NCBI RefSeq assembly: GCF_030818935.1
Contig: NZ_JAUTBD010000001.1
Span: 3,472,001 to 3,536,000 of the forward strand
DNA length: 64,000 bases
Direction: 5' to 3'
Source: Microbacterium sp. SORGH_AS_1204
GTDB taxonomy: Bacteria; Actinomycetota; Actinomycetes; Actinomycetales; Microbacteriaceae
The notes under the pieces were generated by a model, which was not told where the DNA came from, searched no databases, and saw only the letters and a program-made list of their open reading frames with translations. The first letter of the stretch is position 1; each line of letters opens with the position of its first letter. Below are positions 1 to 9,597 of this stretch, piece after piece. The position numbers and the translations under genes are program-made.

Positions 1-1302
<1,302 letters not shown>

Positions 1303-1316
1303 CGCACACGTTCGAC

Positions 1317-1349
1317 GAGAGCCCGCGGCGCGCAGCGTCGCGGGCTCTC
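1317..1349 (+). terminator. Hairpin terminator after argG
   Basis: A perfect 11 bp stem (GAGAGCCCGCG at 1317-1327, CGCGGGCTCTC at 1339-1349) lies 14 bases after the argG stop. No T-tract follows, which is usual for high-GC actinobacterial terminators. Confidence 0.7.
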
Positions 1350-1369
1350 GTGCGCTCGGTGTCGAAACT

Positions 1370-1603
1370 CCCCGCTGACTTCGGCCATATGTGCGCGAGG
1401 AGTCCGCCCCGACGTACTTTTCGCGCACGTCAGCGAGGAGAGGGTCGCGAGCGACCCGCCGCGACTCGCTCGGGGCCCGGACCCGCCGCGACGTCCTCGG
1501 CGCCCGGACCCGCCGCGACGTCCTCGGGGCCCGGGATCGGTGACTTCGGCCATATGCACGCCCCGAGCGCATCTTGGCGTTCATCTCGCCGAAGTCAGCG
1601 AGG
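1370..1603. repeat. Two copies of a stem-loop intergenic element
   Basis: Two related units lie between argG and the tetR-like gene. Copy A is about 1370-1439: CCCCGCTGAC pairs with GTCAGCGAGG, and GTGCGCGA (1391-1398) pairs with TCGCGCAC (1421-1428). Copy B is about 1540-1603: TGACTTCGGC (1541-1550) pairs with GCCGAAGTCA (1588-1597). Both begin with TGACTTCGGCCATATG and end with GTCAGCGAGG. They look like a dispersed palindromic (REP-like) element. No protein-coding gene is evident in 1303-1697. Confidence 0.65.
1475..1527. repeat. Two tandem copies of a 26 bp GC-rich repeat (27 bp period)
   Basis: GCCCGGACCCGCCGCGACGT followed by CCTCGG occurs at 1475-1500 and again at 1502-1527. The pair sits between the two stem-loop copies of the argG-tetR intergenic region. 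Confidence 0.8.
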
Positions 1604-1657
1604 GGGCGGCGGCCGAAGGTGAGGCGCGGCGACGGCGCGCGCGGGTCGTGCACCAAG

Positions 1658-1697
1658 TTGCACACACATGTGCAAGTTCGGCGTACACTGGTCCCCC
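1658..1697 (+). promoter_or_regulatory. Leaderless promoter with palindromic operator for the TetR cassette
   Basis: TTGCACA-N4-TGTGCAA (1658-1675) is a perfect 7+7 palindrome of the kind TetR-family dimers bind. Its left arm could serve as a -35 element. TACACT (1684-1689) is a good -10. It ends 8 bases before the GTG at 1698, so transcript and coding sequence would start almost together. The layout suggests autorepression by the adjacent regulator. Confidence 0.65.
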
Positions 1698-2303
1698 GTG
1701 AGCACCTCCACCCGCCGCGACGCCGTCGAGAACCGCGCCGGCATCCTGACCGCGGCCACCGCCGCCATCGGCCACGACCCGCGGGCGTCGATCGACACGA
1801 TCGCCCGCCGCGCCGGCCTCTCGCGCCGTGCCCTGTACGGCCACTTCGACGACCGCAACGCCATCGTCCGCGAGGTCATCGCCGCCGGCGCCGAGCGTTT
1901 CAACGCCATCGCCGCGGGCATCGACGACGCCGATTCGCGCGTCGCGCTGGCCCGCCTGGCATCCGAACTCTGGCGTGAAGCCGCGCACGTGCAGGCCGCC
2001 GCGGCCCTCGCGCTCGACGACGCCCATCTCGCCGAGACCTCGGCCGCCCTCGCGCCGCTGCGCCGCCGCATCGACCAGATCGTACGCCGCGGGCAGGAAG
2101 CGGGAGAGCTGCGCACCGACCTCCCCGCCCCCACGCTGTCGCGTCTGCTCGAAGAGACCGGCCGCACGGTCGTCGCGCGCGTCGACGCCGAGAGCGCGAC
2201 CGCACGCGCGATCGCCGTCTGCGCGGTGCTCGGCATCGCGGGGCTCTCGTGGACCGAGGCGCGCGCGCTGCTCGCCGAACACCCTGATCTGGAGGCGTCG
2301 TGA
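1698..2303 (+). CDS. TetR/AcrR-family transcriptional regulator
   Basis: A protein of 201 residues. The N-terminal three-helix DNA-binding domain (about residues 10-55) carries the TetR signature SIDTIARRAGLSRRALYGHF. The rest is an all-helical ligand-binding and dimerisation domain. The GTG at 1698 was preferred to the ATG at 1668, because 1668 lies inside the operator palindrome and a -10 hexamer sits 8 bases before 1698. The gene overlaps the next one by four bases (GTGA), so the regulator is the first gene of an operon with a degenerate ABC ATPase and a YhgE/Pip membrane protein. It probably represses that operon in response to an exported toxic compound. The ligand is unknown. Confidence 0.88.
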   Translation: MSTSTRRDAVENRAGILTAATAAIGHDPRASIDTIARRAGLSRRALYGHFDDRNAIVREVIAAGAERFNAIAAGIDDADSRVALARLASELWREAAHVQAAAALALDDAHLAETSAALAPLRRRIDQIVRRGQEAGELRTDLPAPTLSRLLEETGRTVVARVDAESATARAIAVCAVLGIAGLSWTEARALLAEHPDLEAS

Positions 2304-2896
2304 AGATCGTCGTCAACGCCGTCGCCAAGGGCCGCAGCGCCCTGCCCGAAACGTCGACGGCGTTCGAGACCGGACGCGCGAGCCTCGTCGTCGCGGAGAC
2401 CGAGCAGCGTCCCACGGTGCTGGGCCTCGTGGCATCCGGCCGCATGAAGACCGATCGCGGCACCGTCACCGTCGACGGACGGGTGGATGCCAGGACCCTG
2501 CGCCGCCGCATCGCCCTCGTCGACGCGCCCGTCGTGTCGGAACCCGAACCGAACGTCTCGGTCACCGGCGTCGTCGCCGAGGAGCTGATGTTCGCCGGTC
2601 ACGCGCCCACCCCGTTCGCCGCCGCCCGGTGGCTGGAGGGCGTCGGACTCGACGCGATCGCCGGCCTGCCCATCGGCAACATCGAGCCGTCGGCGCGCAT
2701 CCGGCTGCTGCTCGAGCTCGCGGCTCTGCGCGCCGACGTCGAGGGGCTCGTACTCGTCGCCCCCGACCGCCACGGCGGCGAACCGCTCGACTGGTGGCGG
2801 ATCGCCGAGGAGTTCGCCGAGCGCGGTTACGCCGTGCTGGTGATCGCCGGACACGCCTCACGCACCGCCATCGACGCCCGGGAGGTCGCGCGGTGA
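2300..2896 (+). CDS. Degenerate ABC-type ATPase-like protein of a YhgE/Pip cassette
   Basis: A protein of 198 residues starting at a GTG that overlaps the tetR stop, with GGAGG at 2291-2295 as ribosome binding site. The fold resembles a shortened ABC nucleotide-binding domain: VLGLVASGRMKTDRGTVTVD resembles the region after Walker A (the usual GLxGPNGAGKST...GxVxxDG), and ELAALRADVEGLVLVAPDR resembles the signature/Walker B stretch. The key residues are absent: there is no GKST, no LSGGQ and no clear DE pair. It is therefore unlikely to hydrolyse ATP as a normal transporter ATPase does. Its position between a TetR regulator and a YhgE/Pip permease, with overlaps at both ends, suggests a partner of that permease. 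Confidence 0.7.
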   Translation: MKIVVNAVAKGRSALPETSTAFETGRASLVVAETEQRPTVLGLVASGRMKTDRGTVTVDGRVDARTLRRRIALVDAPVVSEPEPNVSVTGVVAEELMFAGHAPTPFAAARWLEGVGLDAIAGLPIGNIEPSARIRLLLELAALRADVEGLVLVAPDRHGGEPLDWWRIAEEFAERGYAVLVIAGHASRTAIDAREVAR

Positions 2897-4830
2897 AGAT
2901 CCCGCAGATGATCACGGCGGAGCTGCGCCGCCTCACGTCCACGCGCATGTCGGTGATCGCCCTGATCGCCCTGCTCGCCGTGCCGATCCTGTACGGCGGC
3001 CTCTACCTCTGGGCCAACCAAGACCCCTACGGCAACCTCTCCAGCGTCCCCGTGGCGCTCGTCGTCGACGATCGGGGCGCCGAAGTCAACGGGCAGCAGC
3101 GCAACCTCGGCGACGAGGCGGCCGAGCAATTGCTCGACAGCGACACGTTCGAATGGCACCGCGTCTCGTCCGACCAGGCCGACGCGGGCCTGCAGGCGGG
3201 CGACTTCGACTTCATCGTGACCCTGCCCGCCGACTTCACGGATGCCGTGGCCTCGCTGTCGAGCGACAGCCCGCGCCAGGCCGACATCGAGCTGCGCACG
3301 AACGACGCGAACAACTACCTCGCCTCGACGATCGGCACGCAAGCGGTGGCGCGGATCCAGGCATCCGTCGCACAGAAGGTCATCGACGAAGCGGGGCTCA
3401 CCCTGCTCGACGCCCTGCACACGATCCGCCTGAAACTCGTGGATGCCGCTTCCGGGGCGACCCAGCTGGTCGACGGATTGGCGACGGCGAAGGACGGCTC
3501 CGCACAGCTCGCCGGCGGCTCGGCGACCCTCGCCGACGGCGCGTCGCAGCTGGCCGACGGCACCGCGCAGCTCTCGGCCGGTGCGGACCAGCTGCGCGAC
3601 GGCACCGCGCAGCTGCGCGACGGCTCCGCGCAGGTCGCCGCGGGTGCCCAACAGGTCGCCGGCGGCGTGGACCGCATCGACGCCGCGGCCGAGCGCGTCG
3701 GATCCGCGGCCGGCGATGCCGCCTCCCTGCTGCCCCAGGCGCGCGCCGACATCGCGCAGGCCCTGACCGACGCCGGCCTCGACCAGGCGCGCGTCGACGA
3801 GGTCCTCGCCCGGCTCGACCCGGTGGGCGACCGCCTCGCCTCCGCGAACCAGCGCGTGCAGGAAACCGTCACCCAGATCGATCAGCTCGACGCGGGTGCC
3901 CGGCAGGTCGCCGCGGGCAGCGCGAGCGTCGCGACCGGCGCGGCGAGCGCGGCCGACGGAGCCTCGGCCCTCGCCGACGGCGCGGGCACCGCGGCATCCG
4001 GCGCCGCGCAGCTGCGCGACGGCTCCGCGCAGCTGCGCGACGGCGCCGCACAGCTCGACGGCGGCATCGGCCAGCTCTCGACGGGGGCGACGCAGCTGCG
4101 CGACGGGCTCGCCGCGGGTGTCGAGCAGATCCCCGACTCCGACGATGCGACCCGGCAGGCCCAGGCCCAGGCGATCTCCGACCCGGTCACGGTCGGCACG
4201 AGCGCGGTGACGAAGGCGCAGAACTACGGCGCCGGTCTCGCCCCGTTCTTCGCCGCCCTGGCGGGCTGGATCGGCATCTACGCGCTGTTCCTCATCGTCA
4301 AGCCCGTCTCGAAGCGCGCGATCACGGCGCTGCGGTCTCCCGTGCGCGTGACGCTCGCGGGCTGGCTGACCCCGGCGGGACTCGGCGCCCTGCAGATGGT
4401 GGGCCTGTTCACGGTGCTCGCGATCGCTCTGCAGTTCTCTTTCGCGAATCCGGCGGCGGCTCTCGGCATCCTGGTCTTCGCCTCGGCGACGTACGCGGCG
4501 ATCGTGCTCGCGCTGAACGTCTGGCTCGGCTCCGTGGGGCAGTTCCTGGGGCTCGTCCTGATGGTGCTGCAGCTCGTCACCGCGGGCGGCACCTTCCCGT
4601 GGCAGACGCTTCCCGCGCCGCTGGCGGCGCTTCATCACGTGCTCCCGATGGGATACGTGGTGGACGCCATGCGACAGGTCATGTACGGCGGCGACGTCTC
4701 GCGCGTCGGGCCGGACCTGCTGGTGCTGGGCGCGTGGATGGTCGGCGGCGTGCTGGTGGCGGCGATCGGCGTGACGCGGATGACGCATCACCGCACGCTG
4801 AAGGACCTGCAGCCGAGCCTGATCGGCTGA
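2893..4830 (+). CDS. YhgE/Pip-family membrane protein (ABC-2 type)
   Basis: A protein of 645 residues. Translation probably starts at the GTG that overlaps the previous stop, since MKIPQMITAELRRLTSTRMS leads straight into the first membrane helix. The order is N-terminal helix (VIALIALLAVPILYGGLYLW), a long extracytoplasmic region, then about five helices at the C-terminus. The extracytoplasmic part is full of short repeats of the type LRDGTAQLRDGSAQ and LADGASQLADG (about residues 195-255 and 350-415), typical of the YhgE/Pip X-term domains and likely a coiled rod. The family includes the phage infection protein Pip and relatives linked to ABC-2 export and T7SS. Here it is the effector of the TetR-controlled operon. 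Confidence 0.85.
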   Translation: MKIPQMITAELRRLTSTRMSVIALIALLAVPILYGGLYLWANQDPYGNLSSVPVALVVDDRGAEVNGQQRNLGDEAAEQLLDSDTFEWHRVSSDQADAGLQAGDFDFIVTLPADFTDAVASLSSDSPRQADIELRTNDANNYLASTIGTQAVARIQASVAQKVIDEAGLTLLDALHTIRLKLVDAASGATQLVDGLATAKDGSAQLAGGSATLADGASQLADGTAQLSAGADQLRDGTAQLRDGSAQVAAGAQQVAGGVDRIDAAAERVGSAAGDAASLLPQARADIAQALTDAGLDQARVDEVLARLDPVGDRLASANQRVQETVTQIDQLDAGARQVAAGSASVATGAASAADGASALADGAGTAASGAAQLRDGSAQLRDGAAQLDGGIGQLSTGATQLRDGLAAGVEQIPDSDDATRQAQAQAISDPVTVGTSAVTKAQNYGAGLAPFFAALAGWIGIYALFLIVKPVSKRAITALRSPVRVTLAGWLTPAGLGALQMVGLFTVLAIALQFSFANPAAALGILVFASATYAAIVLALNVWLGSVGQFLGLVLMVLQLVTAGGTFPWQTLPAPLAALHHVLPMGYVVDAMRQVMYGGDVSRVGPDLLVLGAWMVGGVLVAAIGVTRMTHHRTLKDLQPSLIG

Positions 4831-4881
4831 CGCGGTCCCGGCGGCTCCGGCACGTTGCGGCGTGTCCGGCAGTCTCACCCG

Positions 4882-4905
4882 GGTCCCGAGCCTGTCGAAG
4901 GGACC
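4882..4905. repeat. REP-like palindrome (GGTCCC...GGGACC)
   Basis: GGTCCCGAGCCTGTCGAAG followed by GGACC forms an imperfect palindrome. Related copies occur at 7985-8006 and 8077-8101. It lies between the convergent YhgE/Pip and glycosyltransferase genes, where it may also serve as a terminator. Confidence 0.7.
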
Positions 4906-4937
4906 GCGCCCCGCAACCGCGCTCCCGGCCCCTCGGC

Positions 4938-6329
4938 TCAGGCCGCGGCCCGCGGCCGCGCCGGGCGGGCGACCACTTGGCCGAGAACACGCGCGAACTC
5001 CGAACCCACCTTTTCGGGGCTGAGCCGCCGGGCTTCCTCGCGGGCACGTCCGGCCACCTCGCTCCGCAGGGCGTCGTCGGTGAGAAGCTCCGTCAGGGCG
5101 GCCGCGACCCCCTCGACGTCGTCCCGCGGGATGAGGACTCCCCCCGTACCCACGTACTCCCGGGGGCCGTACCGCACGTCGAACGCGACGACGGGCAGGC
5201 CGCTCGTCAACGCCTCGCCGATGGCGAGGTTCTGCCCTTCGAACGCGCTCGTGGAGAGGAAGACCGCGGAGGTGCGCATGGCATCCCGGACGTGGTCGGA
5301 GAATCCGTGAAGGTGGACGCTCTCGGTCAGACCGCGCTCCTCGACGAGGGTATGCAGCACGTCGCGCAGCGGGCCGTCGCCGTAGACGTGCAGCTGCGCG
5401 TCGGGTACGCCCTCGAGCACCCGCGGCCACGCCGAGATCGCGGCGTCCACGCGCTTCTGCGCGACGAGCCGGTTCACCATCAGCACCTCCCGCGCTCCTC
5501 GCCTCAGACGACCGAGGTCGGGATCGGCAGTCGGCGTCGGCGGGACCGGCGCGGGCAGGATCGGCGTGGGCAGGGCGGTGAAACCCTCGTGCCCGCCGAA
5601 GCGCGCGGCCACGTCGCTCATCTGCGATGCGGTGGGCCAGATCACGGCATCGAAGCGGTCGAGCAGCGCGAGCCATCTGCGCCACCCGTCATCGCGCACG
5701 GCCGACCCGGGCTCGTACGGCGGCGCGAGATGCGAGTTGTGGACGGTGTGGACGATGCGCAGGTTCGGATCCGCCCAGTCGGCGATCACCTCGCCGAGCT
5801 GCTTCGACTCGCAGATGAAAACGACGCATCGCTGCTCGTCGCCGGCGCGCGAACGCAATTGCGCCACCACACGGGTCAGCCACGCCCGCCACAGCTCGCT
5901 GAATCCGGCAACCGTTCGAGGACCCTGCTCTCCCGGCACGACGACGGGCGCTGTCGTCAGATACCAACCGGGGTCGCCGCTGATCACGGGAAGCGAGACG
6001 ACCTCGCGTCCCTCGGCGTCTCGGATCACTCGGTACGCGGCGTCAGGGTCGGGCCGGCCCTCCCGCGCCTGCTCGTAGAGCCACGACGAGTCGTCGCGGA
6101 GCTCCGCGAAGAGGTTGCGCGTGTCGTACCCCGCGCGCGCATCGTCCCGTGACACCTCGGCGTGGCCGTCGTCAGCGGCGACGTCGAACGTCAGCAGCAG
6201 GGGACGCGCGACTCCGATCGAACGGAGAAGGCGGAGACGGGCGGCGACCGCCACGGCGTACCCGCCGTCACGGTCGGGGGCCAGACGGCTGGTGAGCACG
6301 ACGAAGTCAGCGTCGGGGGGCACAGACAT
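4938..6329 (-). CDS. GT4-family glycosyltransferase
   Basis: A protein of 463 residues with a GT-B fold. The C-terminal half has the GT4 donor-site pattern EGQNLAIGEALTSGLPVVAF (an E-x7-E element) after VNRLVAQKRVDAAISAWPRV and VYGDGPLRDVLHTLVEERGL. The long N-terminal half (HTVHNSHLAPPYEPGSAV) resembles poly(glycerol-phosphate) alpha-glucosyltransferases of the TagE/GtfA type. This suggests transfer of a sugar to a cell-wall polymer or surface protein; the acceptor is unknown. The start at 6329 was chosen because AGAGGA lies 6 bases upstream and conserved sequence begins there. The gene is monocistronic and convergent with the YhgE/Pip gene. Confidence 0.85.
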   Translation of the reverse strand: MSVPPDADFVVLTSRLAPDRDGGYAVAVAARLRLLRSIGVARPLLLTFDVAADDGHAEVSRDDARAGYDTRNLFAELRDDSSWLYEQAREGRPDPDAAYRVIRDAEGREVVSLPVISGDPGWYLTTAPVVVPGEQGPRTVAGFSELWRAWLTRVVAQLRSRAGDEQRCVVFICESKQLGEVIADWADPNLRIVHTVHNSHLAPPYEPGSAVRDDGWRRWLALLDRFDAVIWPTASQMSDVAARFGGHEGFTALPTPILPAPVPPTPTADPDLGRLRRGAREVLMVNRLVAQKRVDAAISAWPRVLEGVPDAQLHVYGDGPLRDVLHTLVEERGLTESVHLHGFSDHVRDAMRTSAVFLSTSAFEGQNLAIGEALTSGLPVVAFDVRYGPREYVGTGGVLIPRDDVEGVAAALTELLTDDALRSEVAGRAREEARRLSPEKVGSEFARVLGQVVARPARPRAAA

Positions 6330-6508
6330 GGGGGGTCCTCTGGGGGGCACAGGTGGCCGCACACTAGGCGCGTCTCGGCGCGCTGCCCAGGGCATTGCTC
6401 ACGGGCGGCTTTCGTGCTGGGGGCGCCTCGACTAGACGGCGTTCGGGGCGGGGGGAGAACTGGCCGCCCCGCCGTTCCCACCGGCAGGGCGTTCCTGTCG
6501 AACGGGGA

Positions 6509-6539
6509 ACGGCCGTCTCCTCGGGTGAGAGCCGGCCGT
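6509..6539 (-). terminator. Hairpin downstream of the DUF3500 gene
   Basis: ACGGCCGTCTC (6509-6519) pairs with GAGAGCCGGCCGT (6527-6539) with one small bulge, 16 bases past the stop codon of the minus-strand gene at 6556. The rest of 6330-6555 shows no gene. Confidence 0.55.
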
Positions 6540-6555
6540 CCGTTCGGTGAGGCGG

Positions 6556-7827
6556 TCAGGCGCCGGGGGCTGCGCCGCCGGGGCCGCCGCCCATGCCGTA
6601 GGCGGCTTGCTGGGTGACGCTGTTGGCGTAGTCGCTGGTGGGGTCGCGGTAGATGGTGTGCACGTGTCCCCAGCCGGAGGTGGTGACGCCGTCGACGTCG
6701 GCGCCGGCGGAGCCCTGCTGGGCTTGGAAGGCGATGTAGACGTTGGGTCCGGAGATGGAGAAGTTGATGCCGTTGCCGGTGGTCATGTCGTAGACCGTTT
6801 CGCCCGACCAGGCGATGACGGTCGTGTCGAGGGTGGCTTCGATCTTCGCGAGGGCGTCGGCGGTGGTCTGCGCGTCTGCCATGCCGGCCCAGTTGGCGAT
6901 GAGGTTCAGCAGCAGCTGCTTCTGCTCGTCGGTGAGGTCGGCGCCGGTCAGACCCGACCCTGTGGGGTAGTCGCAGGTGTCGCCGGGGGCGCACATGGTG
7001 ACATCGCCCGAGGTGAGGGTGGCCTGCTGCTCGGCGGTGAGGCTGTCGAAGAACGCGAAGGCGTCACTGTAGATGTACTGGAACGACTGGATCTCGGTGC
7101 CGGAGTCGTCGGTGAAGTCGGCCGGCTGCATACCGAGGTGGGTGGGGGCGAAGGTGATGGCATCCGTGGAGCCGTCGAGGGTGGCGTTGATGCCGAGGTG
7201 GTGCCCGCCGAACTGCACCTCGAACGCGGTGGTGTCGGAGGGGTCGCCGAAGAAGGCGATGTAGTACTGCCCCAGCACGTCGGCGTCGGTGGAGCTGGAG
7301 TACTCCGACAGATACGAGTCGCCGGCCATGATGTTGCTGACGGTCTCGTACGCCTCGTCGCTGAGCAGCGACTCGAGCACCTTCAGCGCGGCGGTCTTCT
7401 GCTCCTCGGTGAGGTCGGCGAGGTTCAGGCCCGCACGCTCGACGAACGTGATCGGGAAGTTCGACCACGAGGTGGTCTTCGTCTCGTCGTCATAGGCGTA
7501 CAGCACCGCGTCGCGCTGCTCATCGCTGAGGGTCGCGAGAAACGCCTCGGCCGCGGCGGTGGTGTCGGCGATCGTCTCCGCCGTCGTGGTGGCCGACGTG
7601 CCGTCGCTATCGGTGGTCGTCGTCGTGGTGGCGGCGGACGCCGAGGCGGAGACCGAGGTCGTCGGGGTCGCGGTGCTCGTGGCCTCGACCGTCGTCGCGC
7701 ATCCCGTGAGAACGATCGACATCAGGGCCACGCCTGCGGCCAGCGTGGTGAGGGGGCGAGCGCGACGGACGGAGGAATCAGCGGCGGGGCGGCGAAAGCG
7801 TGAGAGGTAGTTCGTGTGCATGTCCAT
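6556..7827 (-). CDS. DUF3500 family lipoprotein
   Basis: A secreted lipoprotein of about 423 residues. A basic N-terminus and hydrophobic stretch end in the lipobox LTGC, followed by a Ser/Thr-rich linker. The body (LATLSDEQRDAVLYAYDDE, FGGHHLGIN, SGPNVYIAFQAQQG, HVHTIYRDPTSDY) matches DUF3500, a conserved envelope protein family of unknown biochemical role. The conserved GGHH and HVHT histidines could bind a metal; that is inference. The start is uncertain: ATGs at 7827 and 7821 are both possible and neither has a good ribosome binding site. The gene stands alone between a terminator hairpin and a repeat-rich intergenic stretch. Confidence 0.85.
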   Translation of the reverse strand: MDMHTNYLSRFRRPAADSSVRRARPLTTLAAGVALMSIVLTGCATTVEATSTATPTTSVSASASAATTTTTTDSDGTSATTTAETIADTTAAAEAFLATLSDEQRDAVLYAYDDETKTTSWSNFPITFVERAGLNLADLTEEQKTAALKVLESLLSDEAYETVSNIMAGDSYLSEYSSSTDADVLGQYYIAFFGDPSDTTAFEVQFGGHHLGINATLDGSTDAITFAPTHLGMQPADFTDDSGTEIQSFQYIYSDAFAFFDSLTAEQQATLTSGDVTMCAPGDTCDYPTGSGLTGADLTDEQKQLLLNLIANWAGMADAQTTADALAKIEATLDTTVIAWSGETVYDMTTGNGINFSISGPNVYIAFQAQQGSAGADVDGVTTSGWGHVHTIYRDPTSDYANSVTQQAAYGMGGGPGGAAPGA

Positions 7828-7984
7828 GATGGTGGCGGCGTCGCCCAAACGCGCCCCTCATCGAACCTTGGGCGTTCCTATGAGCGCAGGAGACGCTTTC
7901 ATCCATCGAGTGTCGGCGGCCGTGCGGCCCGGTGGCTTCGACAGTCTCAGCCACCTCCGCACGAGACCGTCTGAGGTTTGCAGG

Positions 7985-8101
7985 CCCCTGAGCTTGTCGA
8001 AGGGACGGGGAGCCGCACGACGCGTGGAGCCGCTCGAAGGTCCCCCAGCCTCTTGAAAGTCCCCCAGCCCACCAGAGGTCCCTGAGCCCGTCGAAGGGAC
8101 C
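7985..8101. repeat. REP-like palindromes in a 330 bp non-coding gap
   Basis: Two further copies of the element seen at 4882: CCCCTGAGCTTGTCGAAGGG (from 7985) and a full palindrome GGTCCC...GGGACC at 8077-8101. Degenerate pieces such as CCCCCAGCC lie between. The gap 7828-8157 holds no credible gene. Confidence 0.65.
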
Positions 8102-8157
8102 GGGAGCATCCGGGTCCGACGACTTCAGCCGCTCACCCGAGGCCGCGGCCTCCCCCG

Positions 8158-9597
8158 TCACGCCGGCAGTCGCACCTCGAACACCGTCCGCCCCGGCTCG
8201 CTCTCGACCGCGATCGTGCCGTGGTGCGCCTCGGTGATCGCCTGCGCGATCGAGAGTCCGAGGCCGGTGCTCCCGGCATCCCGGTTGCGCGCGTCGTCGG
8301 CGCGGACGAAGCGGTCGAAGAGCCGGTCGGCGACACCCGGGTCGATGCCGGGGCCGGTGTCGGCCACGCGCAGCACCGCCTCGCTCCCCTCGCGCGCGAG
8401 CGACAGCGTCACCGTCGTCCCTGCCGGGGTGTGCGTCTGCGCGTTTCGCAGCAGGTTCGCCACGACCTGCCGCAGCCGGTTCTCGTCACCGGTCACCGAG
8501 ATGAGGTCGTCGGTGACATCGAGGCGCCACTCGTGCGTCGCATCCGCCGCCTGCGCGTCGCTCACGGCGTCGACGGCGAGCAGCGTCAGCTCGACCTCGT
8601 CGCGGCGCAGCGGCTGACCGGCATCCAACCGTGCCAGCAGCAGCAGGTCGTCGACGAGGGATGCCATGCGCTGCGCCTCCGACTCGATCCGGTCGAACGA
8701 GCGGGCCTGGGTGGGCGTCATCGGCGCATCTTCGCCGAGGGAGAGCTGCGCGTAGCCGCGGATGCTCGCCAGCGGCGTCCGCAGCTCGTGACTGGCATCC
8801 GCGATGAAGCGCCGCAGTTGCTCCTCGCTCTGGTGCCGCGCGGCGAGGGAGGACTGCACGTGTCCGAGCAGGTCGTTCAGCGACGAGCCCACCCGGCCCA
8901 CCTCGGTCGCGGGGTCGGTGTCGGCGGGTCCGACCCGGTCGGGGATGTCCACGCTGCCCGCGCTGAGCGAGAGGGTCGCCACGCGCTGCGCGACCCCCGC
9001 CACCCGGTCGAGCGGGCGCAGGCTGCGTCGCACGAAGAGCGACAGGCCCAGCACCGCGATCAGCAACGTCACGGCCGACACGGCGACGAGGATGACCGTC
9101 AACGCCGAGGTGGTGGCGGTGACGTCGGACTGCGAGCCGCCGACGACGACGGTGGTCCCGTCGTCGACGGCCGCAGCCACGCGGAAGGCGCCGAGATCGC
9201 CGCCGAGATCGACCGTGGTGGGCGTACGGTCGGTGGATACCGCGCGCAGAGTCGCGATCTGCTCGTCGCTGAGCGCGACCGGGGTTCCGTCGGCCCGCGT
9301 GTAGCCCGCGCGCTCGACGGTGCCGTCGCCGCCGATCACCGCTTGCAGGGTCCCGATGCGTTGCGCCGGTCGGTCGTCATCCGCCCCCGCCGGGCGCGAG
9401 CCCCCGGCGGGTGGCGCGAAGCCGTCGCGATCGACCGCGAACGACAATCCCTCGCTCACCTGCTGGTCGAGACGGTCGAGGGTGAAGGACCGCAGCGCCA
9501 CGATCGTCGCCAGACTCATCGCGACGAAGGCCAGGGCGACCAGCACACTCGTGCCGACGACCAGCGTGCGCCGCAGCGTCCAGCGGGCGCGCGTCAT
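8158..9597 (-). CDS. Sensor histidine kinase
   Basis: A 479-residue membrane kinase. It has an N-terminal helix (about 11-35), an extracytoplasmic sensor region, a second helix (about 165-188), a HAMP-like linker, the H-box FIADASHELRTPLASIRGYA with the phospho-acceptor at His270, then the ATPase with the N-box (NLLRNAQTH), DTGPGI and GLGLSI. The ATG at 9597 overlaps the stop of the upstream response regulator (ATGA), so the two are co-translated. The pair diverges from a MacB-like permease/ATPase pair, the usual layout for sensing an antimicrobial or envelope stress and inducing a transporter. The stimulus is unknown. Confidence 0.93.
   Translation of the reverse strand: MTRARWTLRRTLVVGTSVLVALAFVAMSLATIVALRSFTLDRLDQQVSEGLSFAVDRDGFAPPAGGSRPAGADDDRPAQRIGTLQAVIGGDGTVERAGYTRADGTPVALSDEQIATLRAVSTDRTPTTVDLGGDLGAFRVAAAVDDGTTVVVGGSQSDVTATTSALTVILVAVSAVTLLIAVLGLSLFVRRSLRPLDRVAGVAQRVATLSLSAGSVDIPDRVGPADTDPATEVGRVGSSLNDLLGHVQSSLAARHQSEEQLRRFIADASHELRTPLASIRGYAQLSLGEDAPMTPTQARSFDRIESEAQRMASLVDDLLLLARLDAGQPLRRDEVELTLLAVDAVSDAQAADATHEWRLDVTDDLISVTGDENRLRQVVANLLRNAQTHTPAGTTVTLSLAREGSEAVLRVADTGPGIDPGVADRLFDRFVRADDARNRDAGSTGLGLSIAQAITEAHHGTIAVESEPGRTVFEVRLPA

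Noticed and set aside
2827-5685. A 952-codon open frame on the minus strand
   Set aside because: It mirrors the YhgE/Pip gene and the glycosyltransferase gene in other frames; composition is typical of a high-GC shadow.
3153-6152. A 999-codon open frame on the plus strand
   Set aside because: It overlaps two well-supported genes in another frame and is Arg/Pro-rich noise.
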